A DNA stretch of 64,000 nucleotides from JAEUMD01 sp050250815 (GCA_050250815.1 JBFWNY010000004.1:84352-148351), one strand, 5' to 3'. Positions 8,160-17,538 are shown, counted from the stretch's first letter. A program made the numbers and translations. Notes: generated by a model not told the origin, from the letters alone.

Positions 8160-9314
8160 ATGACGCGCATCCAGAAGACAACGCCGTCCGGCAAATCGGC
8201 AGCCCCAGCGCCAGCGCTCGCTGACGATGCCTGCTGGACTGCCGTTCTCACGCGAGACGCGCGCTGCGATGGGCGTTTCGTCTACGCCGTGACCACGACG
8301 GGCATCTACTGCCGGCCGACGTGCCCATCGCGCCGTCCGCTTCGTCGCAATGTCGTGTTCCTGGCCGATGCCGAGGCCGCCCGCCGCGCAGGCTTCCGTG
8401 CCTGCCTGCGATGCGAACCCGACGCCGACGCGCGGCACGCAGCCCTTTCGCCAGCGGTCGCCCAAGCGTGCCGCCTCATGGCGGACGCCGAGGAGCCGCC
8501 GCGCCTCTCGGAGCTGGCGCAGGCGGTCGGCGCGAGCCCGTCGCATCTGCACCGCCTTTTCAAGAGCGCGCTCGGACTGACTCCCAAGGATTATGGCGAA
8601 TTCCTGCGGCGGCAGCGCCTCCGCAACGGCCTGCCCGGAAGCCGCAGCGTGACACAGGCGGTGCTCGAAGCCGGCTATGCGACGAGCAGCCGCTTCTATG
8701 CCCATGCGCAGGAGGCCCTCGGAATGGCCCCGGACACCTTTCGGCGTGGCGGAGAACGTACCGCCATCGCCTATGCCACCGGCAGCAGCTCACTCGGCTA
8801 CGTGCTCGTTGGACGCACCGTCCTCGGCCTGTGCGCAATCCTGCTGGGTGACGACGAAAGCGCGCTCGAGGCCGATCTTGCACGGCGTTTTCCCAGAGCG
8901 GAATTGGTGCAGGACGGCGGCGCACTTGCCGGCGCACTGGGCGCTGTCATCGCCCTCATCGAGGCGCCCGGTCGGGCGACCGACGCGCTCTCGCTACCCC
9001 GCGACGTCCGCGGCACCGCCTTCCAGCAGCAGGTGTGGACCGCGCTGAGCCGCATACCGGCTGGACAGACTGCAACCTATGCGGAGATCGCCCGAAGCAT
9101 TGGCCGTCCATCGGCTTACCGTGCCGTGGCTCTGGCGTGCGGCGCCAATCCGCTGGCGGTCGCGGTGCCCTGCCACCGGGCCGTACGCAACGACGGCTCG
9201 CTGTCCGGCTACCGATGGGGCATTGAGCGCAAGCGCGCGCTCCTCGACCGCGAACGCCCGGGCGGCGAAGGCGCACCAGACGAGTCGCTGCGACGAAAAC
9301 GCGATCGGCCATGA
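8160..9314 (+). CDS. ada: Ada: methyl-DNA-responsive regulator and O6-methylguanine-DNA methyltransferase
   Basis: Ada repairs alkylated DNA and activates its own regulon once methylated. The 384 residues hold three parts: an N-terminal zinc domain with Cys51, Cys55, Cys82 and Cys85, Cys51 being the expected phosphotriester methyl acceptor; an AraC-type helix-turn-helix at about residues 100-190; and a C-terminal methyltransferase with the PCHR active site, nucleophile Cys338. All key residues are present, so the protein should be functional. It stands alone, ending 12 bases before the convergent CpdR-like gene. Confidence 0.95.
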   Translation: MTRIQKTTPSGKSAAPAPALADDACWTAVLTRDARCDGRFVYAVTTTGIYCRPTCPSRRPLRRNVVFLADAEAARRAGFRACLRCEPDADARHAALSPAVAQACRLMADAEEPPRLSELAQAVGASPSHLHRLFKSALGLTPKDYGEFLRRQRLRNGLPGSRSVTQAVLEAGYATSSRFYAHAQEALGMAPDTFRRGGERTAIAYATGSSSLGYVLVGRTVLGLCAILLGDDESALEADLARRFPRAELVQDGGALAGALGAVIALIEAPGRATDALSLPRDVRGTAFQQQVWTALSRIPAGQTATYAEIARSIGRPSAYRAVALACGANPLAVAVPCHRAVRNDGSLSGYRWGIERKRALLDRERPGGEGAPDESLRRKRDRP

Positions 9315-9326
9315 AGCGGGGGCAGG

Positions 9327-9692
9327 TCAACGGGCGAGGAGCTGCCGAACCGCGTCCTTGATCTGCTGAAGCGTGAAGGGTTTGGCGAGCGTCGCCACGC
9401 GATCCGCGGGAAGCCCGCGGGCGCGCGACAGCTCTTCGGTGTGGCCCGATATGATCAGCACCTTCAACTCCGGAGCGGCGCCCGAAATGCGCTGAAACAG
9501 CGCAAAGCCGTCGAGCCCCGGCATGTCGAGGTCCGAGACCAGGAGGTCGTAGACACCGGCCTCCAGGCGGGCCAGCGCGGACAGCCCGTCGTCGGCGCCC
9601 GTCACCTGATGGCCGTCGGCCGTCAGTGCCCGCTCCGCAAACGATCTCAGTGCGGCGTCGTCGTCCGCGATCAGGATGCGTGCCATCTTCAT
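9327..9692 (-). CDS. Single-domain response regulator, CpdR-like
   Basis: The 121 residues are one receiver domain and nothing else. Asp10-Asp12 form the acidic pocket, Asp54 is the expected phosphorylation site and Lys104 (in AKPF) the conserved lysine. The N-terminus MARILIADDD and the overall length match CpdR, the phosphorylation-controlled adaptor that directs ClpXP proteolysis in the alphaproteobacterial cell cycle. The neighbouring hpt gene on the same strand supports this. Exact orthology needs a tree, so the symbol is left blank. Confidence 0.8.
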   Translation of the reverse strand: MKMARILIADDDAALRSFAERALTADGHQVTGADDGLSALARLEAGVYDLLVSDLDMPGLDGFALFQRISGAAPELKVLIISGHTEELSRARGLPADRVATLAKPFTLQQIKDAVRQLLAR

Positions 9693-9791
9693 CCACCCTC
9701 GTTGGACACGGGTCGCAAGCCGGTCTTGGGCTGGGCTGCCTTCTCGCCGCCGGCCTCCGAGACGAGAAAGTCAGACGACAGGAGCGCGCCG

Positions 9792-10358
9792 TCAACTTTC
9801 CGTCAGGCGCGCAACGAAGGGAAGTTCGCGAAATCTGTGGGCCGCATCCATCCCGTAGCCGACGACGAACTCGGCCGGGCAATCGAATGCTGAGAAATCT
9901 GCCGCAACCTGGACCGCGCGCCGGGTCGACTTGCTGAGCAGAACACAGGTGCTGACGCTGGCCGCGCCACGGGCGGCCATCAGGTCCTTGGCGAACGCCA
10001 GCGTCCGTCCCGAATCGAGCACGTCGTCGACAAGCAGGACGTTGCGACCCCCGACGTCCAGCTCCACGTCACGCAGAATTTCCACGTTGCCTGAGGACAC
10101 GCGCGCCTTTCGGTAGGAAGAAAGCGTGATGAAATCCACCTCCGGCTGCATGCCGACGCGGTTGAGCGCGCGGATGAGATCGGCCGCGAACACGAAGCTG
10201 CCCTTGAGGATCGCGACGACCAGCAATGGCTCCAGCTTGCGGGCGGCAATCTCGGTAGCGAGCGATCCCAGCCGCTCCGATATCCGCTCGGCGGAAAAGA
10301 GCACCTCGAGCCTTCGATCCTCAGCCATTACATCGGTCATCGTCATCGCTGTCGTCAT
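9792..10358 (-). CDS. hpt: Hypoxanthine phosphoribosyltransferase
   Basis: The enzyme salvages hypoxanthine (and often guanine) to nucleotide using PRPP. The PRPP-binding motif VLLVDDVLDSGRT lies at about residues 108-120, preceded by LVVAILKGSFVF, both typical of the family. The start is uncertain because ATGs at 10358, 10346, 10340 and 10328 are in frame near each other; 10358 gives 188 residues. It lies 99 bases upstream of the CpdR-like gene on the same strand. Confidence 0.92.
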   Translation of the reverse strand: MTTAMTMTDVMAEDRRLEVLFSAERISERLGSLATEIAARKLEPLLVVAILKGSFVFAADLIRALNRVGMQPEVDFITLSSYRKARVSSGNVEILRDVELDVGGRNVLLVDDVLDSGRTLAFAKDLMAARGAASVSTCVLLSKSTRRAVQVAADFSAFDCPAEFVVGYGMDAAHRFRELPFVARLTES

Positions 10359-10657
10359 CCTGATCGTGACGCCCGCTGGCCGCCACCCCCAGCTGCGGAC
10401 CTGCCTGGGTCGCCTTGCCCGCGGGAGCGACCTACACGAGCCCGCCACATTCATAGCTGAAACAGGCTCGGCCGTATCGGAGGCGCGGGTGCGGTTCTTC
10501 CCCGCGCCACCTGCCGGACCCCGGCCCGCCCCCTCGGACCTGGCGAGGCTCTACTCCTCGAAGACGACACCTTTTGCGGTGCAGGGTTATAGTCGCGATC
10601 TAGAGAATCAGTCGCCCTGACTCCGTCGCCGTTCCTTTTGAGCCGTCGAGACACACC
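10359..10657. other. Divergent intergenic region between hpt and ftsE
   Basis: About 300 bases separate the two divergent genes and should hold both promoters. No convincing -35/-10 pair, palindrome or RNA could be picked out. The in-frame stretch before ftsE holds no ATG, GTG or TTG back to the stop codon at 10601. Confidence 0.4.
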
Positions 10658-11314
10658 CTGATCCGCCTCAGCAACATAGCTCTGCGCTACGACACCGGTA
10701 CCGACGTGTTGGCCGACGTGAGCTTCCATCTGCGGCCGGGCTCGTTCCACTTCCTCACCGGGCCGTCGGGGGCGGGCAAATCTTCGCTGCTGCGGCTGCT
10801 GTTCATGTCGCTGCATCCCACCCGCGGCCAGATTCACCTGTTCAACCAGGACGTAAGCCGCATCTCCACCCAGAAGCGCGCCCAGCTTCGACGCCGCATC
10901 GGCATCGTCTTCCAGGATTTCCGGCTGCTCGAGCATCTGACCACCTGGGAAAACGTGGCGCTGCCGTTGCGGGTAATCGGCAAACGGATGGGCGACTACC
11001 GCGAGGACGTTACCGACCTGCTGCAGTGGGTGGGTCTCGGCCACCGCATGCATACCTATCCGTCCGTTCTGTCGGGCGGCGAGAAGCAGCGCGCGGCAAT
11101 CGCCCGCGCCGTCATCGGCAAGCCCGAGCTGCTGCTCGCCGACGAACCCACCGGCAACGTCGACCCGCAGATGGCACGTCGGCTTTTGCGCCTGTTCGTC
11201 GAGCTCAACCGGCTCGGCACTTCGGTGGTGATCGCCACCCACGATCATCAGTTGATGCGTCAGTACAAGGCGCCCCGCCTGGAGCTGCACGAGGGCCATG
11301 TCCGCATCGTCTGA
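10658..11314 (+). CDS. ftsE: Cell division ATP-binding protein FtsE
   Basis: FtsE is the ATPase of FtsEX, which activates peptidoglycan hydrolysis at the septum. Walker A (GPSGAGKSS, about residue 36), the signature LSGGEKQR (about residue 140) and Walker B LLLADEPTGN are intact. The expected N-terminus, IRLSNIALRY, is encoded but is preceded by CTG at 10658 where an ATG is normal. The next usable start, GTG at 10706, would remove the first beta-strand. The CTG start gives 218 residues, the normal length. The ribosome binding site is weak (GAG at 10648-10650). It overlaps ftsX by 17 bases. Confidence 0.9.
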   Translation: MIRLSNIALRYDTGTDVLADVSFHLRPGSFHFLTGPSGAGKSSLLRLLFMSLHPTRGQIHLFNQDVSRISTQKRAQLRRRIGIVFQDFRLLEHLTTWENVALPLRVIGKRMGDYREDVTDLLQWVGLGHRMHTYPSVLSGGEKQRAAIARAVIGKPELLLADEPTGNVDPQMARRLLRLFVELNRLGTSVVIATHDHQLMRQYKAPRLELHEGHVRIV

Positions 11315-12380
11315 CAGACCATACCCGAGCCTTGGGCACGCTCCTCCGGCGCCCGGCTACGAGTTCGACGACCCGGTGACCGGACCACCGACTCGCGCCG
11401 GACTGGGCTCGCTCGACGAAGCGCCGTTGCCACGTTCCGTTTACCCGGCCGAGCCGGCGCCTGAACCCGACCACAAGCACACGCACGCGCCGATCGTGCC
11501 AGCGGGCACCGTCACGGGCAGTTCGCTTACGCTCGTCATTTCGATCATGTGCTTCCTGGCGTGCCTCACGGCGGGTGCCGTCTATATGATGAACCAGTCG
11601 GCCGACGCCTGGCTGCGCGACATCGCCAGCGAGGTGACCGTGCAGGTGGAAACGGGCAGCGACTCCGCCGAGGGCGAGAAGACCGTTGCCGCTGTGGCCG
11701 CCATGCTCAGGAGCGAGCCCGGCCTCAAGTCCGTCAACGTGTTGTCGCGTGAGCAATCGAGCGCTCTGCTCGAGCCATGGCTGGGCAGCGCCGAGGCTTG
11801 GCAGGCGCTGCCGGTGCCACGCCTCATCGCCATCGAGGTCGACCGCACCGCAGCGCCCGACCTCGACAAGGTGCGCGCCAAGCTCGCCGCGGGTTTCAAG
11901 GGCGTGTCGCTCGACGATCATCGCCAGTGGCAGCAGCAGATCCGCACCGTCACGCGCAGCTTCGCGCTCGGCGGTCTCGCCATTCTTCTGCTGGTTGGCG
12001 CGGCCACGACAGCCATCATCGTCTCGGCGACCAAGAGCTCGATGGCGTCGAACCGTGAAATCGTCGAGGTTTTGCACTTCGTGGGCGCTACCGACCGCTT
12101 CATCGCGCACGAGTTCGAGAAGCACTTCTTGCGGCTGGGGATCCGCGCCGGGCTCGTCGGCGCTCTCACGGCGATGGCCGTGTTTCTCGCCATGCCTTGG
12201 GTCGTACAGATCCTGGGCGGCGGCAGTGTTACGCTGGCTGAAATCCACCGGCTCGTCGGATCCGGAACGCTCGACCTCGCGGGCTACGTGCTGCTCATCA
12301 TCGTCGTCGTCGTGATCGCCGCGTTGTGCATGCTGACCTCGCGTTTCGGCGTTTACCGCATTCTCAACACCCGTCAATAG
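11298..12380 (+). CDS. ftsX: Cell division protein FtsX
   Basis: FtsX is the membrane partner of FtsE and links ATP hydrolysis to murein hydrolase control. The 360 residues carry a proline-rich cytoplasmic N-terminus of about 70 residues, a first membrane helix at about residues 75-97, an extracytoplasmic domain to about residue 215, and three further helices. The segment SNREIVEVLHFVGATDRFIAHEFEKHFL near residues 250-278 is the conserved FtsX cytoplasmic loop. Translational coupling to ftsE is likely from the 17-base overlap. Confidence 0.93.
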   Translation: MSASSDRPYPSLGHAPPAPGYEFDDPVTGPPTRAGLGSLDEAPLPRSVYPAEPAPEPDHKHTHAPIVPAGTVTGSSLTLVISIMCFLACLTAGAVYMMNQSADAWLRDIASEVTVQVETGSDSAEGEKTVAAVAAMLRSEPGLKSVNVLSREQSSALLEPWLGSAEAWQALPVPRLIAIEVDRTAAPDLDKVRAKLAAGFKGVSLDDHRQWQQQIRTVTRSFALGGLAILLLVGAATTAIIVSATKSSMASNREIVEVLHFVGATDRFIAHEFEKHFLRLGIRAGLVGALTAMAVFLAMPWVVQILGGGSVTLAEIHRLVGSGTLDLAGYVLLIIVVVVIAALCMLTSRFGVYRILNTRQ

Positions 12381-12728
12381 GCACACGTGAGCCCGCTGGC
12401 ATATCGCCTTGATGCAGCGCAGCATCTTCCGTTGTGAGCTCATTGTATCTGCAAAGACTTGTGTCGCGCTGCCGGTCAAATCAGCTAGGCTCCGGGTTGG
12501 TGCCATTGCCAGCCGCCCCGCGCGTTACGATTGCCGTTATGGAGGGAGGCTTTGTCGCCAATCGGTCGCTATATTTTGCTGTGTCTAGTTCTGCATGCTC
12601 ACGGTGCTTCCGTCCTGAAGTTTGCGTAACGTGAGCGCTACCACCTCTCGATCATCGCGGCATCAACCGCGAACCACTGGACCTGTCGACCTCGCGAACC
12701 GTCTTTTGGAGAGCGAACGGAACACGCG
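12381..12728. other. Intergenic region between ftsX and the YdcF-like gene
   Basis: This 348-base stretch has no credible gene. It is less GC-rich around 12565-12600 (TATATTTTG at 12570), which may mark a promoter for the downstream ydcF-plsC pair, but no well-spaced -35 box was found. Confidence 0.35.
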
Positions 12729-13385
12729 ATGATGAAGCGCATCGCCAAAGCACTGGTCTTCCTCGCCGGCCTCAGTCTGGCGGCGGGGCTGTTCGGCTTC
12801 ATCCTGTTCGCCGGCTTTGCCCTGCGCGACAATCCCGATGTCGCGTCGCGCTCCGACGGCATCGTGGTGTTGACCGGAGCTGAGTTCCGAATTGCCGAGG
12901 CGGCCCGCCTGTTGGAATCCGGGCGCGGACGGAGGCTGCTGATCAGTGGCGTAAACCCGCGCGTGTCGCGCGGCGACTTGCTGCGCATCACGGGGCTCGA
13001 CGCGGCCAAGCTCGACTGCTGCGTCGACGTTGGACTCAAGGCGCGCGACACGGTCGGCAATGCGGAGGAGACGCGCGACTGGGCGGCGCTGCATGGCTAC
13101 GACAGTCTCGTTCTCGTCACGTCGAGCTATCACATGCCCCGCAGCCTGACCGAGTTCGCACGCGTCATGCCTCACGTCACAGTCGTTCCGCACGCCGTGG
13201 TGCCGCGCAGCTTCCCCGAGGAAGCCTGGTGGCTGCACCTGGGCGCGGCTCGCATTCTGCTCTCCGAATACCTGAAGTTCCTGCCATCGGCGGCGCGTCT
13301 CGCCAGCACGCGCTTGTTCGGCGCGTTCCAGGCAAGCGATGTCGCGCGCCAGGGTCGTGCCCGCTACGGTGCGGCGGACATGTGA
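12729..13385 (+). CDS. YdcF family (DUF218) membrane-anchored protein
   Basis: The 218-residue protein has an N-terminal membrane anchor (about residues 7-30) and a DUF218/YdcF domain. Family features are the SDGIVVLTG strand near residue 42, LLISGVNPRV near residue 74, the RDTVGNAEETRDW helix near residue 107 and LVTSSYHMPRS near residue 137. YdcF/ElyC proteins act in envelope biogenesis, and this copy sits between ftsEX and plsC, a conserved neighbourhood. The exact substrate is unknown. Confidence 0.85.
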   Translation: MMKRIAKALVFLAGLSLAAGLFGFILFAGFALRDNPDVASRSDGIVVLTGAEFRIAEAARLLESGRGRRLLISGVNPRVSRGDLLRITGLDAAKLDCCVDVGLKARDTVGNAEETRDWAALHGYDSLVLVTSSYHMPRSLTEFARVMPHVTVVPHAVVPRSFPEEAWWLHLGAARILLSEYLKFLPSAARLASTRLFGAFQASDVARQGRARYGAADM

Positions 13386-13397
13386 CCGGCGATACCG

Positions 13398-14153
13398 ATG
13401 CTGCGTTCGATCGTCTTCGCCATCGTCTTCTATCTCAACACCGCATTGTTCCTGGTGGTGGGCTCGCCGCTGCTGCTCGGGCCGCGACGCTGGGCGATGA
13501 TGGGCCTCAAGGCCCACGCGCACGCCTCGCTGTGGTGGCTGCGTCTCATCGTGGGCACGCGGCTTGAGGTTCGCGGACGCGAGCACCTTCCCGCGGCCCC
13601 GATGCTGGTCGCCTCCAAGCATCAGTCGGCGTGGGACACGTTCGCTCTCATCACGTTGTTCGACGATCCGGCCATGGTGATGAAGGCGGAACTGGGCTGG
13701 ATTCCCTTCTACGGCTGGTTCAGCCACAAGTTCGAGCACATCTTCGTTCAGCGTGAGCGCGGTCCCTCGGCGCTCAAACGCCTCATCCGCGATGCGCGCG
13801 ACCGCGCTGCTCAGGGGCGTGAGATCGTGATCTTTCCGGAGGGCACGCGCAGGCCGCCCGGCGCACCGCCCGACTACAAGCCAGGCGTGGTGGCTCTCTA
13901 CGAAGCCTTGGAGCTTCCTTGCGTGCCCCTGGCGTTGAACTCGGGCGTGTTCTGGCCGCGCCGTAAACTGATGCGGCGCCCCGGCACCATCGTCGTCGAG
14001 TTTCAGCCGGCCATCCCGCCCGGCCTGCCGAGGGCGCAGTTCCGTGAACGGCTTCAGGCATCGGTCGAAACGGCGACCGCGCGCCTCGTCGGCGAGGCGG
14101 AGCCATCAGGGGAAGCCGGGAGCGCCCGTGCCGCGAATAAAATAGAAACATAG
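13398..14153 (+). CDS. plsC: 1-acyl-sn-glycerol-3-phosphate acyltransferase
   Basis: PlsC makes phosphatidic acid from lysophosphatidic acid at the inner membrane. The 251 residues show an N-terminal membrane helix, the catalytic HQSAWD (an HX4D motif) near residue 75, the glycerol-phosphate motif with VQRERGPSALK near residue 118, and FPEGTRRPPG near residue 148. It follows the YdcF-like gene by 12 bases, so the two are cotranscribed. The C-terminal 20 residues are low-complexity. Confidence 0.93.
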   Translation: MLRSIVFAIVFYLNTALFLVVGSPLLLGPRRWAMMGLKAHAHASLWWLRLIVGTRLEVRGREHLPAAPMLVASKHQSAWDTFALITLFDDPAMVMKAELGWIPFYGWFSHKFEHIFVQRERGPSALKRLIRDARDRAAQGREIVIFPEGTRRPPGAPPDYKPGVVALYEALELPCVPLALNSGVFWPRRKLMRRPGTIVVEFQPAIPPGLPRAQFRERLQASVETATARLVGEAEPSGEAGSARAANKIET

Positions 14154-14229
14154 AGAGAACTTTTGTTGACTGCCGGCTGACACCCCACGTATGCTCGGAG
14201 CCGTTCGTCCGTGCCTGCTGGAACCGCCC

Positions 14230-16818
14230 ATGACGTCCTTCCAAGCCCTGCCGCTGCCGCCGATTTCCGACCAGATCTGGCGCACGAAGTATCGCCTCAC
14301 GGGGGCAGACGGGGCCGCGGAAACGTCGCTCGCGGAAACCTTCGCGCGTGTCGCCCGCGCGGTCGCCAGGGCTGAGCAGGGGGAGGAGGCACGCGGCCGC
14401 TGGGCGGCAGCCTACGAAGCGGGCATGGCGGACCTGGGCTTCCTGCCGGCCGGGCGTATCTTGGCCGGCGCCGGGGCGGAACGCGCCGTGACCCTGTTCA
14501 ACTGCTTCGTCATGGGGCCGATCGGCGACGATCTGGGCGCCATTTTCCACTCTGTCGAGGAGGCCGCTCTCACCATGCAGGCGGGAGGCGGCGTCGGCAT
14601 GGATTTCTCGACCTTGCGGCCCGCCGGGGCGCCGGTGCGCTCGATCGGCGCGGATGCCTCCGGTCCCGTGAGCTTTATGGACGTGTGGGATGCGATGTGC
14701 CGCACGATCATGTCGGCGGGGGCCCGGCGCGGCGCCATGATGGCGACGCTGAGGGCGGACCATCCCGATATCGAGCGCTTCATCGAGGCGAAGGCGGAAC
14801 CCGGGCGGCTGCGCAACTTCAACCTGTCGGTGCTCGTCACGCAGGCCTTCCTCGCCGCCGTGAGAAACGATGCCGACTGGGAGCTGAAGTTCGACGGCAG
14901 GGTCTATCGCACGGTGCGCGCACGCGACCTGTGGCAGCGCATTATGCGCGCCACCTACGACTATGCAGAACCGGGCGTGATCTTCATCGACCGGGTCAAC
15001 GCCCAGAACAACCTCGCCTACTGCGAAACCATCAGCGCCACCAATCCGTGCGGCGAGCAGCCGCTGCCGCCGTACGGCGCCTGCCTGCTGGGCTCCATCA
15101 ACCTGGCCGCACTCGTCGAGCGTCCGTTCGAGCACGACGCCACGCTGCCGCTTGAGGCACTGCGCGCGCGGACGGGACTGGCCGTCCGCTTTCTCGACAG
15201 CGCGATCGACGTGTCGCGCTATCCGCTGCCCGAGCAGCGGGCCGAGGCACAGGCCAAGCGCCGCATTGGACTGGGGCTGACCGGGCTTGCCGACGCGCTC
15301 GCCATGCTCGGCTTGCGCTACGACAGCAACGCGGGGCGTGTGGCCGCAGCCGGTTTTATGGCGGCGATCCAGGATGCGGCCTATGCGGCAAGCGCGGAGC
15401 TTGCACGCGAGAAGGGTGCCTTCCCGCTGTTCGACCGCGATGCGTTCCTGGCCGCACCCAACGTCACACGTCTGCAGCCGGCCACACGCGACCTCATCGC
15501 CCGTTATGGCATCCGCAACGGCTGCCTCACGTCGATCGCCCCGACCGGCACGATCTCGCTGCTTGCCGGCAATGTGTCGAGCGGCATCGAGCCCATCTTC
15601 GACCTCGCCTACCGGCGCACGGTGCTCGCCGCGGACGGGAGCCGGCACGAGGAGACGGTGGAGGATCGCGCCTACGCCGTGTTCCGCGCACGCCGGGGTG
15701 CACAGGCCCCGCTGCCGTCGGCGTTCGTCTGCGCGCGTGACATCGCCACGGCCGATCACATCGCCATGCAGGCCGCGTTGCAGCCGCACGTCGACAGCTC
15801 GATTTCCAAGACGATCAACGTGCCCGCAGACCTGCCGTTCGAAGCTTTCGAGGCTGTCTACCTTGCAGCAGATGCCAGCGGCCTCAAAGGTTGCACGACC
15901 TACCGGCCCAATGCCGTGACCGGTGCCGTACTGCACACGGCGGCCGATACCGCTCCTGCGGACAACAGAACGGCAGAAGGGCAGCGCGACGCCGGGGGCG
16001 GCCTCCCAGCATCCGGGGCTCGCCTCGATGCGCCGGGCGTAGTCCAGTCGCCGCGCACCGACGGGGCCGAACTGCACGGTGAGCTTGGCGCGGCCGGTCC
16101 GGCAGCGCCGTTGCCGCGCCGCCCACTCCTGTCGCGTGCGGGCGACGTCGTTTATATGGCCAAGCCCCTGGAACGCGACGGCGTGCTCTCGGGCTATACC
16201 TACAAGCTCAAGTGGCCGGCGAGCGACCACGCGATCTACGTCACCATCAACGACATCGAGCGCGATGGGCGGCGTCGGCCATTCGAGATCTTCATCAATA
16301 CCCGCAACCTCGAGCACTACGCCTGGACCGTGGCCCTGACGCGCATGATCTCCGCCGTCTTCCGGCGTGGCGGCGACGTCAGCTTCGTCGCCGATGAGCT
16401 GAAGGCGGTCTTCGACCCGCAGGGCGGTCAGTGGGTTGGCGGACGCTATGTGCCGAGCCTGCTCGCCGCCATCGGCGACGTGATCGAAAAGCACATGCTC
16501 GAGATCGGCTTCCTGAGCGAGGCCGGTGTGATCGCCGCTGACGACGGTGCCGGGCAGGAGGCAGCGGGCCGCTCCCTGCCGCCACCGGTCGCCAGTGCCG
16601 GCACGGCCGCAGCCGCGGTCACGGGCTCTGATGCGGCGAGTGCGGGCGTGCCGCTGCGGACCGAAGCGGAGGAGGGCCGAACGACCGGTCAGCGCTCGGC
16701 AACGGGGCCCGACGGCCAGCGCCGCGTCAGGTTCTGTCCGCGATGTGCCTCGCCGCACCTGGAGCGCAAGGAAGGCTGCTGGGTATGCCGCGACTGCGGC
16801 TTTGCGCGCTGCAGTTGA
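14230..16818 (+). CDS. nrdJ: Adenosylcobalamin-dependent ribonucleotide reductase, class II
   Basis: NrdJ reduces ribonucleotides using B12 and needs no oxygen. From the ATG at 14230 it has 862 residues. FNCFVMGP near residue 91 supplies an active-site Cys, NPCGEQPLPPYG near residue 272 supplies the catalytic Cys and Glu, and PTGTISLLAGNVSSGIEPIF follows near residue 438. After residue 570 comes a variable linker, then a TSCPD-type domain, another low-complexity linker and a terminal zinc-ribbon-like module (CPRC, CWVCRDC, final CS) that should carry the redox Cys. Another in-frame ATG at 14191 is less likely. No nrdAB or nrdD is nearby. Confidence 0.94.
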   Translation: MTSFQALPLPPISDQIWRTKYRLTGADGAAETSLAETFARVARAVARAEQGEEARGRWAAAYEAGMADLGFLPAGRILAGAGAERAVTLFNCFVMGPIGDDLGAIFHSVEEAALTMQAGGGVGMDFSTLRPAGAPVRSIGADASGPVSFMDVWDAMCRTIMSAGARRGAMMATLRADHPDIERFIEAKAEPGRLRNFNLSVLVTQAFLAAVRNDADWELKFDGRVYRTVRARDLWQRIMRATYDYAEPGVIFIDRVNAQNNLAYCETISATNPCGEQPLPPYGACLLGSINLAALVERPFEHDATLPLEALRARTGLAVRFLDSAIDVSRYPLPEQRAEAQAKRRIGLGLTGLADALAMLGLRYDSNAGRVAAAGFMAAIQDAAYAASAELAREKGAFPLFDRDAFLAAPNVTRLQPATRDLIARYGIRNGCLTSIAPTGTISLLAGNVSSGIEPIFDLAYRRTVLAADGSRHEETVEDRAYAVFRARRGAQAPLPSAFVCARDIATADHIAMQAALQPHVDSSISKTINVPADLPFEAFEAVYLAADASGLKGCTTYRPNAVTGAVLHTAADTAPADNRTAEGQRDAGGGLPASGARLDAPGVVQSPRTDGAELHGELGAAGPAAPLPRRPLLSRAGDVVYMAKPLERDGVLSGYTYKLKWPASDHAIYVTINDIERDGRRRPFEIFINTRNLEHYAWTVALTRMISAVFRRGGDVSFVADELKAVFDPQGGQWVGGRYVPSLLAAIGDVIEKHMLEIGFLSEAGVIAADDGAGQEAAGRSLPPPVASAGTAAAAVTGSDAASAGVPLRTEAEEGRTTGQRSATGPDGQRRVRFCPRCASPHLERKEGCWVCRDCGFARCS

Positions 16819-17081
16819 GGCGACCGCTCTGCGTCGCCGACCAGGTGGCGCATTCGCGCAACATCGGCGGCCACACACGCGGCCCGGAGTATCAGCGCAA
16901 CCGTTCGTTAAGGCGCCGTCGCGGATAACGGGGAGACGCCCGGCACACACGGTAAAGACCCGTTGACCATGCCGTGAGATGACCGTCGGCGAGCCACATT
17001 TCAGCTAGAACTTTCCGGCACACTCGGTCGCGTGCCGTGGGGGTCTCCTCGCGTCGTTCGCGGGTGTACGGGGTAAGTGTC

Positions 17082-17528
17082 ATGAGTGCGTTGATCATCG
17101 ATTTTCAGGCGGCGCGTCAGCGGCGCTCCAAGACCACATCCAGCCCTGCCGGCAGCAGACCCGCCATGATCGAAGAGCAACCCAATTTGATGCAGCGGTT
17201 CCGGTTCTGGATGGGTGCATCCGGCCGCCGCTACGTCCACAGCGTCTATGCCTTGCGCGACTGCCCCGAGCTCAGCGCTGCCAACTATATCCTTGTGCGC
17301 CGCGAGGCGGACGGCAAACGCACGATCCTGTCAATCGGCCGCCTTGTGTCTGAGGCCCCGACCCTCAACCTCGCTGACATCCGCCAGCGGGGCGCGTCGC
17401 TCGGCGCGGACGAGGTGCACGTACATCTTCTTGCAGAGAGTGCGCGCGACAGCCAGCTGATCGAATTCGATCTCATCAGCGGCCATTTCGACGTCGACGC
17501 CGCGGAGCGCGGTACGCTGTCCCACTGA
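17082..17528 (+). CDS. Conserved hypothetical protein
   Basis: The 148-residue product has no signal peptide or membrane segment. After a basic N-terminal 30 residues comes a compact region (FRFWMGASGRRYVHSVY, then ILVRREADGKRTILSIGR and DEVHVHLLAE) that reads like a small alpha/beta domain. The ATG at 17082 is preceded by GGGGTAAG. It looks like a real gene from its composition and start signals, but I do not recognise it. Confidence 0.65.
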   Translation: MSALIIDFQAARQRRSKTTSSPAGSRPAMIEEQPNLMQRFRFWMGASGRRYVHSVYALRDCPELSAANYILVRREADGKRTILSIGRLVSEAPTLNLADIRQRGASLGADEVHVHLLAESARDSQLIEFDLISGHFDVDAAERGTLSH

Positions 17529-17538
17529 GTCTCACTAA

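Noticed and set aside
8160..9314. Ada as an unusual or broken regulator
   Set aside because: All four zinc Cys and the PCHR nucleophile are present and the length is normal.
13783..16950. Open frame of about 1,055 codons on the minus strand opposite nrdJ
   Set aside because: It is antisense to a clear nrdJ gene, has no recognisable domain, is rich in Arg and Gly as expected from GC-rich shadow frames, and has no ribosome binding site.
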